Of a stretch of DNA of 64,000 nucleotides, positions 41,025 through 51,200 are shown piece after piece. This DNA comes from Anaerophaga thermohalophila DSM 12881. Its GTDB lineage: Bacteria; Bacteroidota; Bacteroidia; Bacteroidales; Marinilabiliaceae. Position 1 is the stretch's first letter, and each line of letters begins with the position of its first letter. Under the pieces are notes generated by a model. It was not told where the DNA came from. It searched no databases and saw only the letters and a list, made by a program, of their open reading frames with translations. The position numbers and the translations under genes were made by a program. The DNA lies in NCBI RefSeq assembly GCF_000191885.1, contig NZ_AEWI01000001.1, positions 62,001-126,000 of the forward strand, written 5' to 3'.

Positions 41025-44000
41025 TTACCAGTTATTATCAACCGCGCTTACTCTAATCCATCCACTTTTAGTTGAATTATATAGGCTTGAAACCCACATA
41101 AGTACCAAAATACTACCACCGCCAAGGCCATACCAATCACCGTGAATAGTATTACCAACATAAACTGAACGACTATCATCAATAGCCACAACGACAAATA
41201 TTTGACCGTCTACTCCGTCTGTTAATGTGATATAACCACTACCGTTGTAGTATCTTACTAATGCGCTGCCATACTTGCTTGTGTCTATTGTTGTTGGGTA
41301 AGTTGAAGATGCAGAGATGTAACTACTTTTATATGGATTTAATATTAATCGGCCTATTGAAGAGTGCTCCAGATTAACCTCTCCATTGAAATTAATACTT
41401 TCAGACGAACGCGCGGTGAAATTCATATTCCCATACAAGTCAACCAATGTCGAACCTGTTTGCCCGACTCCGGATAATCCTACACCGCTATACCCTTCAG
41501 TATATATTCTGATGCCATCTCCATTATCTGACCTTACATACAACACAGGTGCGGACGTACTTTCATTAATTCGTAAGAATCTTCCTCCATCTTGTTCCAC
41601 TAATATCTTACCATTAACACCAGTTGTTGACAGAGAGTCTGAATCTATTGTAAAACCCCCTATATTACCCTTAGTAAACGTTGCAGTTCCATCTGCCTTT
41701 AATTCCCAGTTTGTAGTCCATAGCCTTGAAGTGTCAAAGTTTACACCTGCTATTTGGTTAACATTAGAACCAAGCTGGAAATTATATGAACCTCCTTGAA
41801 GTGATGAAATAGAATAATCTGTACCATCAGAACCAATCCAAATGCGGTTGTTTGTATCTTTACCAACTTGCAAACCAACCCAAGCTGAACCCCAATAATA
41901 TGAATCACCTAAACTTAATTTAGTTGTTCCTAAATCTTTATATATTGATTCATTGTTGAATCCCCAACCTGCAATTTGGTTTGTGCTGCCTAATTTAAAA
42001 ATTGAAACACCGTTATTTTTTCCATCGATACCCCAATTTGAGCCAAAATTAAATATGTTTACATAATTACTTGAATCTTTATGAATTAATAACCTTGAAC
42101 CACCAGCAACATCAGAATTAAATTCAATACCAGAAGAACCAGAACCAAATTTTGCGGTGTAAAGTATTTTATCATCAAAATTCCACCCTGCTATTTTAGC
42201 ATATCCATCAGAGGAAATTACAAAATCGGTATCATTACCGTTACGGCTTCCCCATATTCCATAACCTGATTGATTGGCAATACCTGAAAGTTTTCCGATT
42301 CGCATTTTATTTTTTCCAACACCTAAAATATGTTCTTTTCCTGCGCTTGTTTCAGTGTATTCGCCATCAACTGAACTATCAAAAATAGTGTACCAGTTTA
42401 CACCGTCTTCACTTACCTCTGTCTTGGTGTTGTGGTATGTTCTTCCATCTGAATAATAGTGCCAAACTTTAATTGAATCAATAGTTTGAATACTACCTAA
42501 ATCAACTGTAATATAAGCCTTTAAACCTCCGTTATGTGAGAGATAAGGAACTGAAGCGGTATTTCCATCTGTTACGGTTGTACCTGTTACCCTTACACCA
42601 TCACTAAGAATAATATCTTTATTTAAAGCAACATTAACACCGCTTTTATAGGCTTGTATTTCAACCCAATGGTTTCCAGTATTAGAGGTTGAACCATTCA
42701 ACCAGTCACGAATATATCTAATATTTCGGGGTTTGGTTGTTATATGACTATCAACACCATCCAAAACATCAATATAAGGTGCGCCTGAATCACTTGAAGT
42801 TAAATATATTGCTCCCTGTCTGTTAGTGTCTGAAGTGTTACCAATGCGGACAATCTCCATCCCATCCCACGGTGTACCTTCAAGCGGATAAACAACAGGT
42901 ACACCACTATCAAATCTGTCTATTTTGCCAACAAACACTTTAACATTTCGCCCATCAAAATTTTGAGCCTTAACAATATCATATAGTGAAAAAGGTGCCG
43001 TTTTATTTGAACTGTCATTATCAAAAAATAGTCTATATCTTGCACCACTATCAACTAATTGAGTCGCTGTTATTTTTAAAGCATCACTAACCCACAAACT
43101 GCCATTTGTAGCACGTATTTTATTAATAACCAATTCGTAAACATCCATCTGATTTCTAACAGTTAAATTATCAACTGTTAAATGATTTGTTGCTGCGTCT
43201 AATTTCCAGCCTGAACCAGCGAAACCACTGATAAAGGTTGAAGAAGTTGATATATCAGAACCGAATAAGCCCTTCCTCGATACTATTATATCACCATCTT
43301 TATTGAATATGATTTTTTCAACTCCAATTGAATCAAAATCACCGTTATCAAATTGACCAAATTTTATTTGAAGGGTATCATTATGATTTGATATAGTCCA
43401 GTTATTTTGAGCACTTCCACCACTCCATCTGCTAAAATGTAATGTAGCTGGAAATAATTTAGATTTATGCTTATTCGGTGAGTATCTTGTATCTTCTACT
43501 GATACATTAATATTACCATCTTCATTTTGGAATAAACCATTTCCTTTTGTAACTAATTTTTCTGAAGGTGATGTTGTGCCTATGCCTACGTTGCCGTTTT
43601 TTAAAAAAGAATGAGTATCAACTCCGTTAATTTCTAAATCAAAGCGATCAGAAGCTCTTGCGAATGCCCAAGAAAAATTATCCCCATCATCTTCGTCTAA
43701 AAATTTAACTTCAGGTGCTTGACTATCTGATTTTACTGTAAACACGTCATTAAATGTTATTAATCCAGTAGCCTCATCATCCACATCAGAACGAAGGAAT
43801 TGACTTGTTGAAAGCGGTGTTTCAAACCGTGAATTAGCAGAATTCCAAACAGCAATTCCGTTTGAAATAGGATTGTCTTCACGAGTTGCGATAGCTTGCA
43901 ATATGTCGTTTTCCCATCCAATGCGGGCCACAGCGTCCGGGCCTGTGCCGAATATGACGTTGTTGGTGCCGTCGGCTTTCAAGATTTTTGAACCGGCGAT

Positions 44001-47000
44001 TGCTCCGGTAGCAATAGCTGATACGGCTCCTTCACGCTGAATAATAAAGTCTTTAGTAGTATATACCTGCTCGGCGTGTGTTTCATAAGCTGAACCTTGC
44101 TGGATAATATTCCCCTGAATTGTTACGTTGCCTTGAAATACATTGTCCTGACTGAGTTTTGCAAAATCATCTGCTGCACTTTTCAGTAAGAACCCGTCTT
44201 GAACATATTGCTTAGTCGCATAAGCGGAAAGGTCGCTTTCAATAGCAGAACTAACATTGTCCAGAGTAACAATTTCAGCCCCGTTAAGGACAAATTCTCC
44301 GTTGTGGTGCCATGTGCCCGCCGAAGCCATGAATATATCATCAACCCCGTCGGCTTCCCCGTCAATGCGAAAATACCTATTCTGTGCCCATATTGTTTGA
44401 AATCCGGATGTGGTCAATTCGGTAACTCCCAATGAAGGATAAAAGCTGTGAGCCTTGTTTACCGCAACTTCAAAATGAATATCCAACCCGGTATTTGTAT
44501 TCCAATACTCGCCAAATGGCCAGTCTTTGTATCTTTCCTGATAAGTTAAATCCCCCAAAAAATTGAGAGTCACTTCCCAAAAAGAAGCAATGCAATCTGG
44601 ATTTGAAAAATTCGACTTCCGGGTAATAGGGTGCGTTGTCAAAAGCTGTTGGTCACTACGCTCAATCTCTATTGTCTGTGTTCTTGCAGGCACTAAAGTT
44701 CTTTTAGTTCCATCAGCCCTGACTCCAGTCAATTTTGACGTAACGGAAACAGAAAGATTCCCTTGTAATTTATCAAGCTTGTCTAACCTTGTATCTCCAC
44801 TATGTACAATAGATAATAAGAAACGAAAGTCGGCTGCATAATTTTTTTCTGCCACCATATCGTATCTTTCCGTCCCGGCAGGTTCTGTATCTTTAACAAG
44901 GCCCTGTGATGCACTGTATTTCCCGAAATATAAGGTTTTAAAAACCCCGGCTCTTAGCTCGTTGCTATTTCTATAAATATCGTAGGGTGCAGATATAACA
45001 CTTGTCTCATAAGTTCCCGATGCAGCTCCATCTATTTCGGCCTGCGGAGTTAAGGCTCCACCTCGCATTCTTACCGCTGAAATACCGGCTCCTTCGGCTT
45101 TATCTTCTATGGTGATTAAACGTTCTTGAGGGTCAATAAAAATGCCTTGGCCCTGATCGTTTTCGCTCTTTAAAACCGAATCAACGTCGAAACCGCCAAC
45201 TTTACCGCGCCCAAGATTAAAGTTCGTTGCTGTTATTTCATCCGCGAAAAGCCCTGTTACGTCTATTTTTTCTGCATCAACAGTTTTTTTCACCAGTAGA
45301 TTGCCGTCAATCTGAACCCCTGTGGCATACACCTGTTCAGCAAGAACTTCTGTTACTTCAACTGTATCGGCGTGTATTTTAGATGCACTAATCCGGCCGG
45401 GGAGTATTTCCGTAAAACCATGCATTCTTGCAAACGACCGTTCCCCTTCAATTTCGCTGTTGAGAAACCCAACAAGAAAATGATAATACCCGGCGAGCTC
45501 TTCCATTTTAATAGGCGTCTCGCTCAGATAAAAAACGGCTGTACTTTCTGCTTTGCTGGCCTTGATGTACAGATAGTATTTCTTTGCCGGGTCTGTCAGT
45601 GGTGGAGAATCAAAAGCCGCAACATCCCAAAAGCTGTACTCTGTCGTTTCGTGCCCCCCTGCTTTCAGGGTGGTTATTCCGATAGTCATGTGTTGAATGA
45701 TTCCGGCGGCGGCGGTCATTATCTTGGTCGCCGGGTCAAAGGTCACTGAATGCGATATGCCAGCCGGGTCCTCCGCGCTATCAACGAAACGAAATTGCAG
45801 GGCCTCGCTTCCCACAATCAAGGACATGGTCTGAACAGACAGAGGCGAAACCCCGTCTGAGAAGCCGGAAACCGCCCCCTCCAACATTTCCACCGTTTCC
45901 AAAGTTTCCCGGTAACGGCGTTTTGCATAAGCGTAAACCTCGCCGACCTTATCGTCAACAACAACCTCGTTTTGCTTTATTTTTTTTAATTCGCTGGCAA
46001 TACTGACCCCCGCAGGGGCGTTGGATAACTCAATAACCGGTGAATAAGGGTTGTTTACGGCGTCCCGAATGCCAACAATGCGAATGTTTATTCCATTTGG
46101 TTGAAAATCCGGGTCAGAAAAATTAACATACCCGCCCAATACGATTTTACCACCAACATTCAGCCAGTTTTGCTTGGCCCATATCCCGTCTAATTCCCCG
46201 GAGAAGGAGAAGCGAGGATTTTCATGTTCGTAAAGATATTTCACGGCTTCCCGAAACATATCCCAACTGGCCCCTGTCTGAGTTGTGTCATCACAGATAT
46301 ATGGCTCTGGCATTTGCATACCGAAAACAGCATATTTGTCACCAATGGCCGGTTTAAAAGTCTCGTTTGGCATCGTCACCCCGTCCACATCCTGAGCGAT
46401 TAATAAAAAGCGTCTTTCAGCATGTTTATAGTCAACGTCAAATTCACGCCCTGCCAAAATTCCCGTTTCAAACTTCACTGTCAGACTTTGCCCGGCAATC
46501 AAACAGGCTTTGAAGTCCAAATCTTCCGGTATTGAGGAATCAAAAAAATCGTATGCGTTATTATCCGGGTTGACGGCCTCAACCCCGGAAACCTCACCCA
46601 CCCGGGAGGGGTAAATGTGAGAACAATCCAGACTGTCCTCCGTTGCGGTGGTCAGTGCTTTATCCCCGCGCCTGACTGATAGCCCGGCGGCGTCTGTGAT
46701 GTATTGGCGCCCCTCAAAGGTCATTGAAGCGCTTTTTGGTAGTCTTAATTCCCGGCTCCCGTATTGGCTCCAATTAATATTCCTTTCGCCGCCCTGAACA
46801 AATAAAATCTCAATGGCGCTCGTCTCGTCCGTATTGGCCCGCCCAACCCCGGGGCGGAACCCATTACCTTTTCCATAAGACAGTGCCAAAGGGTTCGTTT
46901 TATTATACTCAACTTTACGGAGGTGGATTGTCTGGCCCTGTATTTCCCATTCTGTGTCGAATGCTTCCGCTATTTGTTGAAGCGCTGAATCCAGTGAGGT

Positions 47001-47423
47001 ATGGTTGTATGAAATAACCTTTTCCGGGGCGTCTATATATTCACCAACCGCCCACCCGGTTTCTCGCTCGTTCAGATTGTCGATAAGTAATTGCAAGTGT
47101 TCATGCGGTTTTGCAGTCAGTGAGAATTTTAGCTGCTTATCCACTTTATCCCGCATTTTATATTTTCTGAGAACCCCTTGTGGCCCTTCAAGCGTAAGCG
47201 TGTAATTATATTTTCTGGTGCCTTGTTTCTTGAAGTTCTCAGGTTTTAGAAGTGTATATGTTTGCCCCTCGAACTCGCAATAAGCCCCAACCGGTATCTC
47301 GATGTATTCCTCGGCCTCAAAAATCAATGTGAGTGTATTCTCGCCCATTATCGACCGATACCGATAGCTTGTATCAAGTGGTGTAATATCTCTACTCGTC
47401 CCGTCGTAAAATAGCGTTATCAT
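41025..47423 (-). CDS. Giant tail hub/receptor-binding fibre protein
   Basis: This 2132-residue fusion of tail hub and fibre has an N-terminal part (about 1-480) that resembles the siphovirus tail-associated hub (Tal/gp44-like: YNYTLTLEGPQGVLRKYK, the RKVEYN segment and IKQNEVVVDDKVGEVYAYAKRRYRETL at its end). The middle is a beta-structured fibre shaft including GNVGIGTTSPSEKL, a motif common in tail fibres. Around residue 1,540-1,670 is an F5/8 type C (discoidin-like) carbohydrate-binding domain (VALNKDIILSDG, VDLGSIQTIDSIKVWHY, SEDGVNWYTIFDS). Further on, repeats of the form IAGWxF (at about 1,680-1,900) occur. The 3' part of the gene (41.0-43.8 kb) is clearly more A/T-rich than the 5' part, suggesting an exchanged receptor-binding module. 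No chaperone or peptidase domain is seen at the C-terminus. Confidence 0.88.
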   Translation of the reverse strand: MITLFYDGTSRDITPLDTSYRYRSIMGENTLTLIFEAEEYIEIPVGAYCEFEGQTYTLLKPENFKKQGTRKYNYTLTLEGPQGVLRKYKMRDKVDKQLKFSLTAKPHEHLQLLIDNLNERETGWAVGEYIDAPEKVISYNHTSLDSALQQIAEAFDTEWEIQGQTIHLRKVEYNKTNPLALSYGKGNGFRPGVGRANTDETSAIEILFVQGGERNINWSQYGSRELRLPKSASMTFEGRQYITDAAGLSVRRGDKALTTATEDSLDCSHIYPSRVGEVSGVEAVNPDNNAYDFFDSSIPEDLDFKACLIAGQSLTVKFETGILAGREFDVDYKHAERRFLLIAQDVDGVTMPNETFKPAIGDKYAVFGMQMPEPYICDDTTQTGASWDMFREAVKYLYEHENPRFSFSGELDGIWAKQNWLNVGGKIVLGGYVNFSDPDFQPNGINIRIVGIRDAVNNPYSPVIELSNAPAGVSIASELKKIKQNEVVVDDKVGEVYAYAKRRYRETLETVEMLEGAVSGFSDGVSPLSVQTMSLIVGSEALQFRFVDSAEDPAGISHSVTFDPATKIMTAAAGIIQHMTIGITTLKAGGHETTEYSFWDVAAFDSPPLTDPAKKYYLYIKASKAESTAVFYLSETPIKMEELAGYYHFLVGFLNSEIEGERSFARMHGFTEILPGRISASKIHADTVEVTEVLAEQVYATGVQIDGNLLVKKTVDAEKIDVTGLFADEITATNFNLGRGKVGGFDVDSVLKSENDQGQGIFIDPQERLITIEDKAEGAGISAVRMRGGALTPQAEIDGAASGTYETSVISAPYDIYRNSNELRAGVFKTLYFGKYSASQGLVKDTEPAGTERYDMVAEKNYAADFRFLLSIVHSGDTRLDKLDKLQGNLSVSVTSKLTGVRADGTKRTLVPARTQTIEIERSDQQLLTTHPITRKSNFSNPDCIASFWEVTLNFLGDLTYQERYKDWPFGEYWNTNTGLDIHFEVAVNKAHSFYPSLGVTELTTSGFQTIWAQNRYFRIDGEADGVDDIFMASAGTWHHNGEFVLNGAEIVTLDNVSSAIESDLSAYATKQYVQDGFLLKSAADDFAKLSQDNVFQGNVTIQGNIIQQGSAYETHAEQVYTTKDFIIQREGAVSAIATGAIAGSKILKADGTNNVIFGTGPDAVARIGWENDILQAIATREDNPISNGIAVWNSANSRFETPLSTSQFLRSDVDDEATGLITFNDVFTVKSDSQAPEVKFLDEDDGDNFSWAFARASDRFDLEINGVDTHSFLKNGNVGIGTTSPSEKLVTKGNGLFQNEDGNINVSVEDTRYSPNKHKSKLFPATLHFSRWSGGSAQNNWTISNHNDTLQIKFGQFDNGDFDSIGVEKIIFNKDGDIIVSRKGLFGSDISTSSTFISGFAGSGWKLDAATNHLTVDNLTVRNQMDVYELVINKIRATNGSLWVSDALKITATQLVDSGARYRLFFDNDSSNKTAPFSLYDIVKAQNFDGRNVKVFVGKIDRFDSGVPVVYPLEGTPWDGMEIVRIGNTSDTNRQGAIYLTSSDSGAPYIDVLDGVDSHITTKPRNIRYIRDWLNGSTSNTGNHWVEIQAYKSGVNVALNKDIILSDGVRVTGTTVTDGNTASVPYLSHNGGLKAYITVDLGSIQTIDSIKVWHYYSDGRTYHNTKTEVSEDGVNWYTIFDSSVDGEYTETSAGKEHILGVGKNKMRIGKLSGIANQSGYGIWGSRNGNDTDFVISSDGYAKIAGWNFDDKILYTAKFGSGSSGIEFNSDVAGGSRLLIHKDSSNYVNIFNFGSNWGIDGKNNGVSIFKLGSTNQIAGWGFNNESIYKDLGTTKLSLGDSYYWGSAWVGLQVGKDTNNRIWIGSDGTDYSISSLQGGSYNFQLGSNVNQIAGVNFDTSRLWTTNWELKADGTATFTKGNIGGFTIDSDSLSTTGVNGKILVEQDGGRFLRINESTSAPVLYVRSDNGDGIRIYTEGYSGVGLSGVGQTGSTLVDLYGNMNFTARSSESINFNGEVNLEHSSIGRLILNPYKSSYISASSTYPTTIDTSKYGSALVRYYNGSGYITLTDGVDGQIFVVVAIDDSRSVYVGNTIHGDWYGLGGGSILVLMWVSSLYNSTKSGWIRVSAVDNNW

Positions 47424-47435
47424 GCCATTTAGTAT

Positions 47436-48260
47436 TTAAAGAATAGTAAATTTCATTTTTAATTCACACCATACGCCGCCCCCAGCCAGCTTTTCAAAGC
47501 GTTTAATATCTCCGCTCCTGTAAAAACATGAATAAGCGCCAAAGGGGCCCGAAAAAAATCTTTCGCCAGGTCTTTTAAGGTCGTAAAGAAAAGCGCGGTA
47601 ATTCTGCCAGAAAACAGCTGTTGTTGGCACCCTGAAAAGCATTGTTGCGTTGGCGTCCCGGCTCTTTAGTTTCATTATTCCGGTATCGTATGTAATGCCG
47701 TCACTGGCTTTTGTGTTTACCGATAAGTTGCTTTTTGCTTCCGCTCTCTTTCGGAATTCATCGTCTGTGTCGCCACCAACAAGCACTCCGTATCCGGTCG
47801 AAAGATTCACCCCGTCGAGAGTATAGCTCTGTGTTGTATATGAAACAGGTGCCGGGGCAGCATAATCATAATCGTCCAGCGGTGCATCCTCTGCGAATGA
47901 TAATGAGAACACCTCGCCAGCCTTAAATCGTTTTGTTTTCTTTTGTCCGGTATACCGGAGAGCAAATGATACGCCCAATTCTGACAGTTCAAAGTGTTGA
48001 TACCCGGGCGCAATTAAGTTGTTGAAGAAAGCATCCAACTTAGCGGGGTCAACACAGAGAAAATCGACATCAAATGTTCGTCCATCAAAAGCCGGTGCCT
48101 CGAGGTCTGGCTCAATGCCATCCTCTTCTGGCCAATCATTCATTTCAATAGCTTTTAGCCGGGGAGGGGAAAAGAAACCTTTATACCCCCCGTCGGCTAT
48201 CAAAACCCCGAAATAATCGTATGCATTCTGATAATTCAGAAAAAAATTCCCGTTAATCAT
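47436..48260 (-). CDS. Distal tail protein (Dit-like)
   Basis: This 274-residue protein lies between the tape measure and hub genes, the standard place of Dit, which forms the ring joining tail tube and baseplate. The sequence is beta-rich, with NDWPEEDGIEPDLEAPAFDGRTF-type features and AFDGRTFDVDFLCVDPAKL near the N-terminus, as in other Bacteroidota phage Dit proteins. It overlaps the tape measure stop by four bases. The assignment rests mainly on order and size. Confidence 0.75.
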   Translation of the reverse strand: MINGNFFLNYQNAYDYFGVLIADGGYKGFFSPPRLKAIEMNDWPEEDGIEPDLEAPAFDGRTFDVDFLCVDPAKLDAFFNNLIAPGYQHFELSELGVSFALRYTGQKKTKRFKAGEVFSLSFAEDAPLDDYDYAAPAPVSYTTQSYTLDGVNLSTGYGVLVGGDTDDEFRKRAEAKSNLSVNTKASDGITYDTGIMKLKSRDANATMLFRVPTTAVFWQNYRAFLYDLKRPGERFFSGPFGAYSCFYRSGDIKRFEKLAGGGVWCELKMKFTIL

Positions 48261-51200
48261 GCCTTAAGTTTTAAACCCTTTGTGTTCATTTCATCCAGTG
48301 AGGTTTCAATACGTGCCAGCCGGCGCGTATTTTGCTCAATGCCGGATAAATAAGACAATGAAGCGTCGCTGTTGACTACCAGAGCCCTAACGCCCTCGTT
48401 AATTGCGTATGTGTGCGCCTGTATTGCCGTAAAGCGCCCATTCAATTCATCTGCACTATCTTGGGTCATTGCACCGAAACCTTTTGAGGCACCCTCCCGT
48501 CTGGCACCATCCCACAAATCAAGGCTTTCAAACTGTTTATCCCATCCCTCTAAAAAACCCTGTGCAGCTTCCATCTGTGAACCTATCCCATTGTAAAACT
48601 GCTCAACCAGCGCCCCGGATTCTTCCGCTATCTCTTTGTCGCTCTTCCCGGTCTGTTGATAAACCTTTTTCAGGTCGTTTTCCAACTGTTTAAATGATTC
48701 AGAGAAAAAGAGCGTGTAAGCAATCTGTTTTCCCAGCTTTTCCAGCACCTCGGCTCCGGCTTGCCCGAAGTCTTCCCAAGCATCAGTCCCGGCGGAAATT
48801 GCCTCGGTAATTGAATCCATAATGCCATCTCCCAACGCCCCGAAAGTTTCCTGTAAATAATCATTTAAAGCCTCTTCCGCTTCTCGGGCCTGCTCTTCAA
48901 GGTCAATCATCGATTGTAACAGTTCTTTGTCAGCGTCTCTCATCTTCTCAGTCGAGACAATAGCTTTAGCACGCTCAAGATTTAGGCGATTCTCTGCGTC
49001 TATTAAATCCGGGTAAACTGATAGTATCCCGGAGTAAACGTCCTTTTGTTTCTTTCCAAGTCCAAGAAACCCGGAACGAACCGTCTTGCTTCCTGTCACA
49101 ACCTCAATATCTGACAGTGCCCCAATGCCTGCGTCGTACTGTGCCTGCTTCGCCTCTCTCATAGCATTTACAACTGGATGGTCTTTTATCCAGTTGTAAC
49201 CCCAACCGCCGTATTTTTCACGTATCCATTCCTCCGCGTCTGTTCGCGTACCCTTAATGGTTTCCCGGTAAAGCTCCATCGCGTCCCGGTATGTTTCCAC
49301 AGAGTTTTTAGCCTTAGAAATAACGTCTTCCCCGAAAATACTTGCGGCCTCTTCCATCAGTAGTTTCTGTTCAAGCAACAACATATTGTATTCGTGTTGC
49401 TGCTTAATGCGGCGCTCCATCAGCTCTTGCATCGCTTTTTGGTGTTCCTCTTCCGCTTTTGAGTGGTCGAAGACTTTAAAAATCGCGGTCATTACCTGAA
49501 CAGCGGCGCCAACAATTGCAAGAATTACAGAGGCCCGCTCAACTGCTTTTATACTCTCTGCGGCGGCTGTTGATAGCGTCTGAATGCCTGTTATCATGCC
49601 AATAACCCCTGCGGAAATATTCATAGCCGCCGAAAGGGCCGTTTTTGTGGCATCATCCATGCCGTCAAAAGATGAAATAATGTTTTGGGTTGCTTCCTGA
49701 ACCTCATTCATTACCTCCAAAGTGTCTTTCCACTTGGCGTTTGAGCCGTCCGATGAACCCTTCGTTTTATCCCGGGCCTCTGCTATTTCCAGACGTTTTT
49801 CCAGTTCCTCAATCTTGGCTCTGAGTATAGCCCGCTCTTTGTCTGTCAGTTTGCTTTCAGTGTTTGACAGCGTTGCTTCGGCAGCTTCCAGAGCGTCCCT
49901 GAGCTGTTTTAATCCCATGTTTGCCAGTTGTTCAGTCCACACGATGAAGGATGCCTCGCGTTGCGCTATCTGGTTGTCAATATCTGCCAACGCTTCATCC
50001 CTTTGCCGGTCAAGTTCCCATAGGTGTTCAGATGTAGCGCCCGCTTCTTTTAATTCGGTTCGCTTCTCTTCGTATTCATTTTTTAATCGCTCCCGCTTTT
50101 GCAAGAGTGTTTCATACTCTAAAAGAAGTTTTTCATTCTTTTCCTGCTCCTGTTTGACCGCCTCCGCATTAGCACGCTGAAAAGCCTCAAAGGCGGCTTT
50201 TTCCATATCTGAGTAATAAGATGTGGTCTCTTCACTCATTCCGGCCTTTTCCAGCTCTTTTTTCCGCTCTTCGCGGTGTTTTTTTAATTGATAAAGTTCC
50301 TTTTTATAGTTCAGTTCGTTTTGTGCAAGCGTTTTGTCGATACCGTCTTTCATTGCATCTATGCGCGCCTGTTCGATATCAAATTGCATCTGTTCAGACT
50401 GCTCGCTTATGCTCTGTTTTAGCTTCTCAAGGTCATTATTTACCTTTTCTTCCCGCTCGCCAATTAAGAGTTCAAGGCGTTTCTCTGCCTCTTTAAGAGA
50501 CTTCGATTTTTCCTCAATATCGCCTGCATAATCGGCTGATTCAGTCTCCCCGGTGCGAAGTTTCCTGATGTCTGTTTTCAGTCTATTTATATTTGCCCGG
50601 GTGTTTTCAATTTCCTCGTTAATGTTTTGGAGTTCCGGCGTTTCTGTTTTTTTGTTGTTTTTGGTCTGTTCGTCATCTTCCAGCGTTGATAGGTACCCTT
50701 TTGCGTATTTATCAAATTCAGACCTGGCATTCATTAGGTCTTTTGCTTGCCTGGCAAATGCAGTTCCCGCCGTTTCAATGCCTCTTAAATCCAATCCCCC
50801 GACGCGTTTGAAAATCTCGTCATAACTCATTCGCTCTTCATCCCCGGCCCGAAATGCCTTGCGCCAATCGTCTATTGTCTGATATTTGTTTTTCGCTTGC
50901 GCGGCCCGGAAAGCATCCTCAACGTCCCACATTGAGAATTGTCCGGTTTTCTTCACCTCTTGCGCTATCTGGTCAATGTAAGATTGAAAGCGCCCGCGCT
51001 GGTCAGCCCCAGCAATCTCTTTTGCCATGTTGGCAATCTCTTTATAGAATTTCTCGTTTGCATCTTCAAGGTCTTCCTGTGGCGATTTCAGAAATTCCCC
51101 TTTTGCCTTTTCCAGTGACGCCTCTACAATTGCATCTTTCACATCTCGGTAAGCGGCTGCCAGTTCCTCCGCGGTGGTTTTCTCTGTGAGCATATTATCC

